From Sulfurirhabdus sp043759595 (GTDB lineage Bacteria; Pseudomonadota; Gammaproteobacteria; Burkholderiales; SMCO01), in assembly GCA_043759595.1 (NCBI GenBank), contig JAYVLG010000002.1:29456-93455 (forward strand): 64,000 bases of DNA. Reading direction: 5' to 3'. Positions within the stretch are counted from its first letter, which is position 1; each line of letters begins with the position of its first letter. Position numbers and translations under genes: made by a program. Positions 61,073-64,000 of this stretch are shown piece after piece. Under the pieces are notes generated by a model that ran no database searches, had not been told where the DNA came from, and saw only the letters and a list, made by a program, of their open reading frames with translations.

Positions 61073-61693
61073 TTAATTGCGGTCAAAACGACGGTACTGT
61101 ATCGCTTCAGCAATGTGTGCCCCAGCGATCGACTCCGCACCCGCCATATCAGCGATAGTACGCGCGATTTTCAATATTCTGTGATAGGCCCGGGCAGACA
61201 GGTTAAGCCGCGCGATGGCCTGTTTCAACATGGCTTCGCCTGCTTCATCAGGGGCACACCACTGATCTATTTCCTGCGTTGACAGACGTGCGTTCACTTT
61301 ACCTTGGCGATCTTTCTGCTTTTGATGCGCTGTTTCTACACGCGCATGAATTGCCTCTGAAAACTCTCCCTGAGCCTGAGCGGTTAATTCTTCCTGCGGT
61401 AGCGCTGGCACTTCGATTTGAATATCGATACGATCCAGCACAGGACCTGAAATTTTCGATCGGTAACGCTGTACCTGATCAGGCGTGCAACTGCATTTAC
61501 CATTTGAGTGCCCCAGATAACCGCAGGGACAAGGATTCATTGCAGCGATCAACTGAAATTTGGCCGGAAATTCAACTTGGCGCGCAGCTCTGGAAATGTT
61601 GATTTGTCCGGATTCCAGTGGTTCACGCAACACTTCCAGCACTTTTCGATCAAATTCCTGCTGGGAAATTCCAATATTACTGATATTTTCCAA
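61073..61693 (-). pseudogene. comM: C-terminal fragment of comM (YifB-family Mg-chelatase-like ATPase)
   Basis: Homology begins at EFDRKVLEVLREPLESG (about 61657) and continues through NPCPCGYLGH, the Cys-rich CSCTPDQ and VLDRIDIQIEVP to a normal C-terminus. The N-terminal half, with the Lon-like region, Walker A and most of Walker B (normally ...LFLDELPEF), is missing; the first 12 codons (from an ATG at 61693) match nothing. A full protein is about 500 residues. ComM is a branch-migration helicase in natural transformation and a known target for genomic islands. The cut falls exactly where AT-rich accessory DNA begins. Confidence 0.87.
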
Positions 61694-62084
61694 TATTCCT
61701 TTGTACCCACTGCAATAGCTAATTAAATACTGTAACAGACTGGTTACAATAAACTCTACTTTCTAAATTTTCAGGGATTCTGGATTTTAATTCCTACAAT
61801 TGAAAGAAACTTAAATATTTCAATTCAACAAACCCGTTTTTCTCATTTTCTTGAAAAAGAACTTTAAGTAATATCATGCAAGCTCTAAATATAGCTTGGT
61901 ACAGTAAAAGACTACTCTATTTCTTGTTCTTGGTAATATTTGTGCACTAATCAATATTTTTCTCGCAGGCAAGTGAAAGTTAATTGTCTGTACTACTTAT
62001 CGAAGCAGACTCAGTTACTCTTCCGAGAATTATCTGCTTTTTGCCTAAATATTCGCAAAAAGTACTGATAATAACTTAAACTTC
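61694..62084. other. AT-rich gap beyond the comM truncation
   Basis: About 390 bp of clearly AT-rich DNA without a recognisable gene, RNA or repeat. It is compositionally unlike the housekeeping regions and forms the presumed island edge. Confidence 0.4.
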
Positions 62085-62381
62085 TTATTCTTGGGATGAT
62101 TTAATATTAAGGTCATGGATCTCACGACTGACCAACTCCAGGAGAGATGAAAGCTGCTTTCCTTTCTGAAGCTGCATATATGTAATTGCCAAAAGTGTTA
62201 AAGGGTGAATACTCAACGTTTCAGCTAGAACCTGAACTTTATCTAGTGTTGGGCTTTTCAAACCTCGTTCAAGTGTACTTAAGTAAGTTCGGCTTGAAAT
62301 ATCCGAAAAATCCTCTTGCGTAAGCCCTCTTGCTTTCCTAATCTGTCTCAAAGAATTTGCAAACGCTCTACGTGTGTCCAT
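62085..62381 (-). CDS. XRE-family helix-turn-helix regulator
   Basis: A 98-residue transcription factor with an N-terminal HTH_3 domain (LRQIRKARGLTQEDFSDISSRTYLSTLERGLKSPTLDKV) at about residues 10-55 and a short helical tail. Such small regulators commonly control toxin-antitoxin, phage or island genes and repress themselves. It is divergent from an unknown gene with a 93-bp shared region holding an inverted repeat. AT-rich and on the presumed island. Confidence 0.87.
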   Translation of the reverse strand: MDTRRAFANSLRQIRKARGLTQEDFSDISSRTYLSTLERGLKSPTLDKVQVLAETLSIHPLTLLAITYMQLQKGKQLSSLLELVSREIHDLNIKSSQE

Positions 62382-62419
62382 GTGGGGTATGTTCCGGCTT
62401 TTGAATACCCCATATAGCC

Positions 62420-62460
62420 AATATGAAACCTATGGTGCTACAATCTATAGTGTTCATATT
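62420..62460. promoter_or_regulatory. Candidate operator in the XRE divergent region
   Basis: Inverted 8-mers AATATGAA (62420-62427) and TTCATATT (62453-62460) sit between the divergent genes. The arms are 25 bases apart. This spacing would fit a dimeric XRE-type repressor touching two half-sites, but that is inference. Confidence 0.3.
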
Positions 62461-62474
62461 AAAGTAATCCCACA

Positions 62475-62930
62475 ATGTTTGAGACAACCACTGCTGCAGA
62501 AATACCACTCCCTCGAGCGTTCGGTGAAGACTTACGGTATTGGCGATACGTAAGCCGAAATCTGCATGCCCCATGGTTCCATGTCGAATTTCAAATAAAG
62601 ATCGAAGATGATTATTTCAGCAACATGATCTTCTTGGAACACGTTGATCAGCTCATTCAATTACAGCAAGATGAAGAAATAGTGATTATTCAAATTGATC
62701 TCGTTAGCCCATCACATCTTAATCAACAGGGTTGCTGGAGAATGGAACCACTGTCTAAAATACTAATAGGTAACAAACCAGATATAGGCCACGATGTAAA
62801 AATATTTATTTTACGAAGTGGTATTCGATATGTGGAATCTGGTATATCAGAAGATACACTTCAAAGCATCCGTCAATTATTTATTCATAATCAATCCTGC
62901 AACAATTTGATAGAATCAAAACACAACTAA
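62475..62930 (+). CDS. Hypothetical protein of the accessory region
   Basis: A 151-residue soluble protein without a recognised family, signal peptide or membrane segment. It mixes alpha-helical and beta-strand segments, with an acidic middle (LQQDEEIVIIQIDLVSPSH) and a tail ISEDTLQSIRQLFIHNQSC. Divergent from the XRE gene and probably controlled by it. The DNA is AT-rich relative to the rest of the window. Function unknown. Confidence 0.6.
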   Translation: MFETTTAAEIPLPRAFGEDLRYWRYVSRNLHAPWFHVEFQIKIEDDYFSNMIFLEHVDQLIQLQQDEEIVIIQIDLVSPSHLNQQGCWRMEPLSKILIGNKPDIGHDVKIFILRSGIRYVESGISEDTLQSIRQLFIHNQSCNNLIESKHN

Positions 62931-63018
62931 GCAAGCTAATTTGCATCGGTTTGCGCTTGCAGTTTTGAGCCCTCTCGAAAAGCGAAGCGCAACCGAGCAA
63001 AACAAAGGAAGGTGCATT

Positions 63019-63219
63019 TTGGAAACGAGTTGGACTAAAGCTGATTTGATGGCAAAGGCGATTCAAACCCTTGGATCTGAGCGCAACGCTTCTGAATGGA
63101 TTAAAAAACCCAATATTGCATTAAATGGAAATTCACCCCTAGAAATTCTTGGAACTCTTGGGGGAAATAGAATTTTGATTCAGATATTTAGTGATATCGA
63201 GCGAGGCGGCTGTTTATAA
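63019..63219 (+). CDS. MbcA/ParS/Xre-type antitoxin toxin-binding domain, orphan
   Basis: A 66-residue protein starting at TTG 63019 after AAGGAAGG. The sequence AIQTLGSERNASEWIKKPNIAL and NSPLEILGTLGGNRILIQIF matches the C-terminal DUF2384 domain of MbcA/ParS/Xre antitoxins, which pairs with RES-type NAD-degrading toxins. The DNA-binding N-terminal half of such antitoxins is missing and no RES toxin gene follows, so it is either a remnant or a free domain. An ATG 26 codons upstream lies inside a hairpin and is unlikely as the start. Confidence 0.65.
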   Translation: METSWTKADLMAKAIQTLGSERNASEWIKKPNIALNGNSPLEILGTLGGNRILIQIFSDIERGGCL

Positions 63220-63908
63220 TATGGCACTAGCTTTTCATTTCCATAGTACCGCACGAAAAAATTTCTAGGACAAAGAGCTCTGCAAAGCGTTAATAAAACA
63301 ATCAAACCTGCCGGAGATGTAAGCTTAAAATTTAATTTGTTGTTTTGCATTTCGATTGGGTTCTGTCAGTTTCTAACGAGCTAAACGGAAATTCGCTTTG
63401 AGAACTGTGGCTGTCTCAAAATAGACCAAAGTGGTCAGCCACTCCTGTCTGAATTCGGTTGACTATGAATGACGGCTTTGCGGCAGGCTGTTAGCAGAAT
63501 GTAATTCCCGCAGTGTGCTATAAGCCGCACGTCGCGTGACCAAGTTTGAAGGACTGCTTCACGACTTAAAGTGGTTATTCGCGGGTGGCGGGAATGTGAG
63601 GAAATTTCGTCGCTTGAAGTTGCTGAAATTGAAACGGATACACGAAATCATTTACTTATTCCTTTAGCTGCCGAAGCATGGCGTTATCTCATTGCGCATC
63701 ATCGACTGGAAAGCCGGGATATTTCGTCGAAAAAATTAAAGCTGGAATGGCTGTTGAGGAATCCTCACAATATGTGTATCACATGGCTACAGCGAACACC
63801 AAACTGGACTAGCTGTTAATATTTCAACGCCTGGAAGACATTCTCTTAAAGTTAAATTTGAGCAAACTGTTGCATTTACTTAACTCGCGGATTCAATGTC
63901 TTCTATAG
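63220..63908. other. Accessory region without a supported gene
   Basis: About 690 bp with only short open frames. One at 63571-63819 on the plus strand has no recognised homology and reads like a remnant. A short palindrome, GACCA-n3-TGGTC, occurs near 63423. No complete gene or RNA is supported. Confidence 0.35.
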
Positions 63909-64000
63909 TGGACCCCTTAGTCAAGACAATAAAGCATCGAGTTTAAGAGGGTAACCTTTCACATGCAGCGGAATGGCGCTGCCCCAGTTTTGTTTCTGTA
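63909..64000 (-). mobile_element. Possible insertion-sequence end, truncated by the window
   Basis: An open frame enters from the right edge on the minus strand (63998-63921) and encodes a C-terminus reading QKQNWGSAIPLHVKGYPLKLD before a TGA. The stop is followed within a few bases by CTAAGGGGTCCA, ending at 63909. A transposase-like tail ending against a sharp GC-rich terminus is what an insertion sequence edge looks like. The family is not known, and only about 26 codons are visible. Confidence 0.35.

Noticed and set aside
62941..63018. ATG at 62941 as start of the antitoxin-like gene
   Set aside because: This stretch forms a hairpin (CGGTTTGCGCTT against AAGCGCAACCG) and its translation is unlike the family; the TTG at 63019 has AAGGAAGG upstream.
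63571..63819. 82-codon open frame on the plus strand
   Set aside because: No recognisable family and no ribosome site. The neighbouring frames are equally open, so it is treated as a remnant.
1..64000. CRISPR array, tRNA or rRNA genes
   Set aside because: No regularly spaced repeats and no recognisable tRNA or rRNA sequence were found on reading.

Overview
The window looks like a chromosomal segment of a betaproteobacterium of moderate G+C content (high forties by eye), most likely in the Nitrosomonadales (relatives of Gallionellaceae, Sulfuricellaceae or Methylophilaceae). The lineage call is inference. It rests on gene orders usual in Betaproteobacteria (hemDXY; aroQ-accB-accC-prmA-zinc-ribbon/DUF3426; yqgE-ruvX-pyrR-pyrB-pyrC'), class I fructose-bisphosphate aldolase and fructose-1,6-bisphosphatase, a DsrC-like protein and a PEP-CTERM protein. 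No rRNA, tRNA or CRISPR array was seen.

Layout. 1-17 kb is housekeeping: the end of hemD with hemX and hemY, a ferredoxin-type reductase, cutA, a large dsbD plus a TlpA-like thioredoxin, aroQ/accB/accC/prmA, a bacterioferritin and class I aldolase. 17.5-20.8 kb holds ovoA and ovoB, overlapping by 4 bp, which together predict ovothiol synthesis. 21-25.2 kb holds a PEP-CTERM protein, a decayed duplicate of the end of prlC, a DUF4124 protein and intact prlC. 25.2-31 kb carries gamma carbonic anhydrase, the pyrimidine cluster with a dihydroorotase-like protein that has lost its zinc-binding HxH, and cysteine synthase. 31-39.7 kb holds a frameshifted amino-acid-type binding protein, fbp, a TonB-like protein, an RNB nuclease, a YqiA-like esterase, a secreted EF-hand-like protein and mpl.

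39.8-49.5 kb is a signalling region. It has a diguanylate cyclase between two copies of a short inverted-repeat element, a TPR protein, an Hpt protein with a degenerate receiver domain, and a PhnD-like binding protein next to a membrane PAS-GGDEF-EAL-CZB protein cut in frame by one amber codon. It also has an unusual fusion of a helix-turn-helix-like N-terminus to a ferredoxin/ferredoxin-reductase module with eroded cofactor motifs, followed by a thioredoxin-HEAT protein. 49.6-61 kb returns to housekeeping (cold-shock protein, hexose-6-phosphate mutarotase, a cysteine-less DsrC-like protein, a NYN/LOTUS protein, srkA, metH, a rhodanese, a VIT1-family transporter, a Bcr/CflA pump). A third copy of the element lies at 58.15 kb.

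61.07-64 kb looks like the edge of an accessory island: comM is cut at its middle, and the DNA beyond is AT-rich and gene-poor, with an XRE regulator, an unknown protein, an orphan MbcA/ParS-type antitoxin domain and what may be the end of an insertion sequence at the right edge.

No complete new defence or mobile system is demonstrable. The strongest candidates for undescribed biology are the HTH-ferredoxin-reductase fusion at 47.2-48.7 kb, the ~235-bp repeat family with its conserved internal palindromes, and the binding-protein/c-di-GMP sensor pair.
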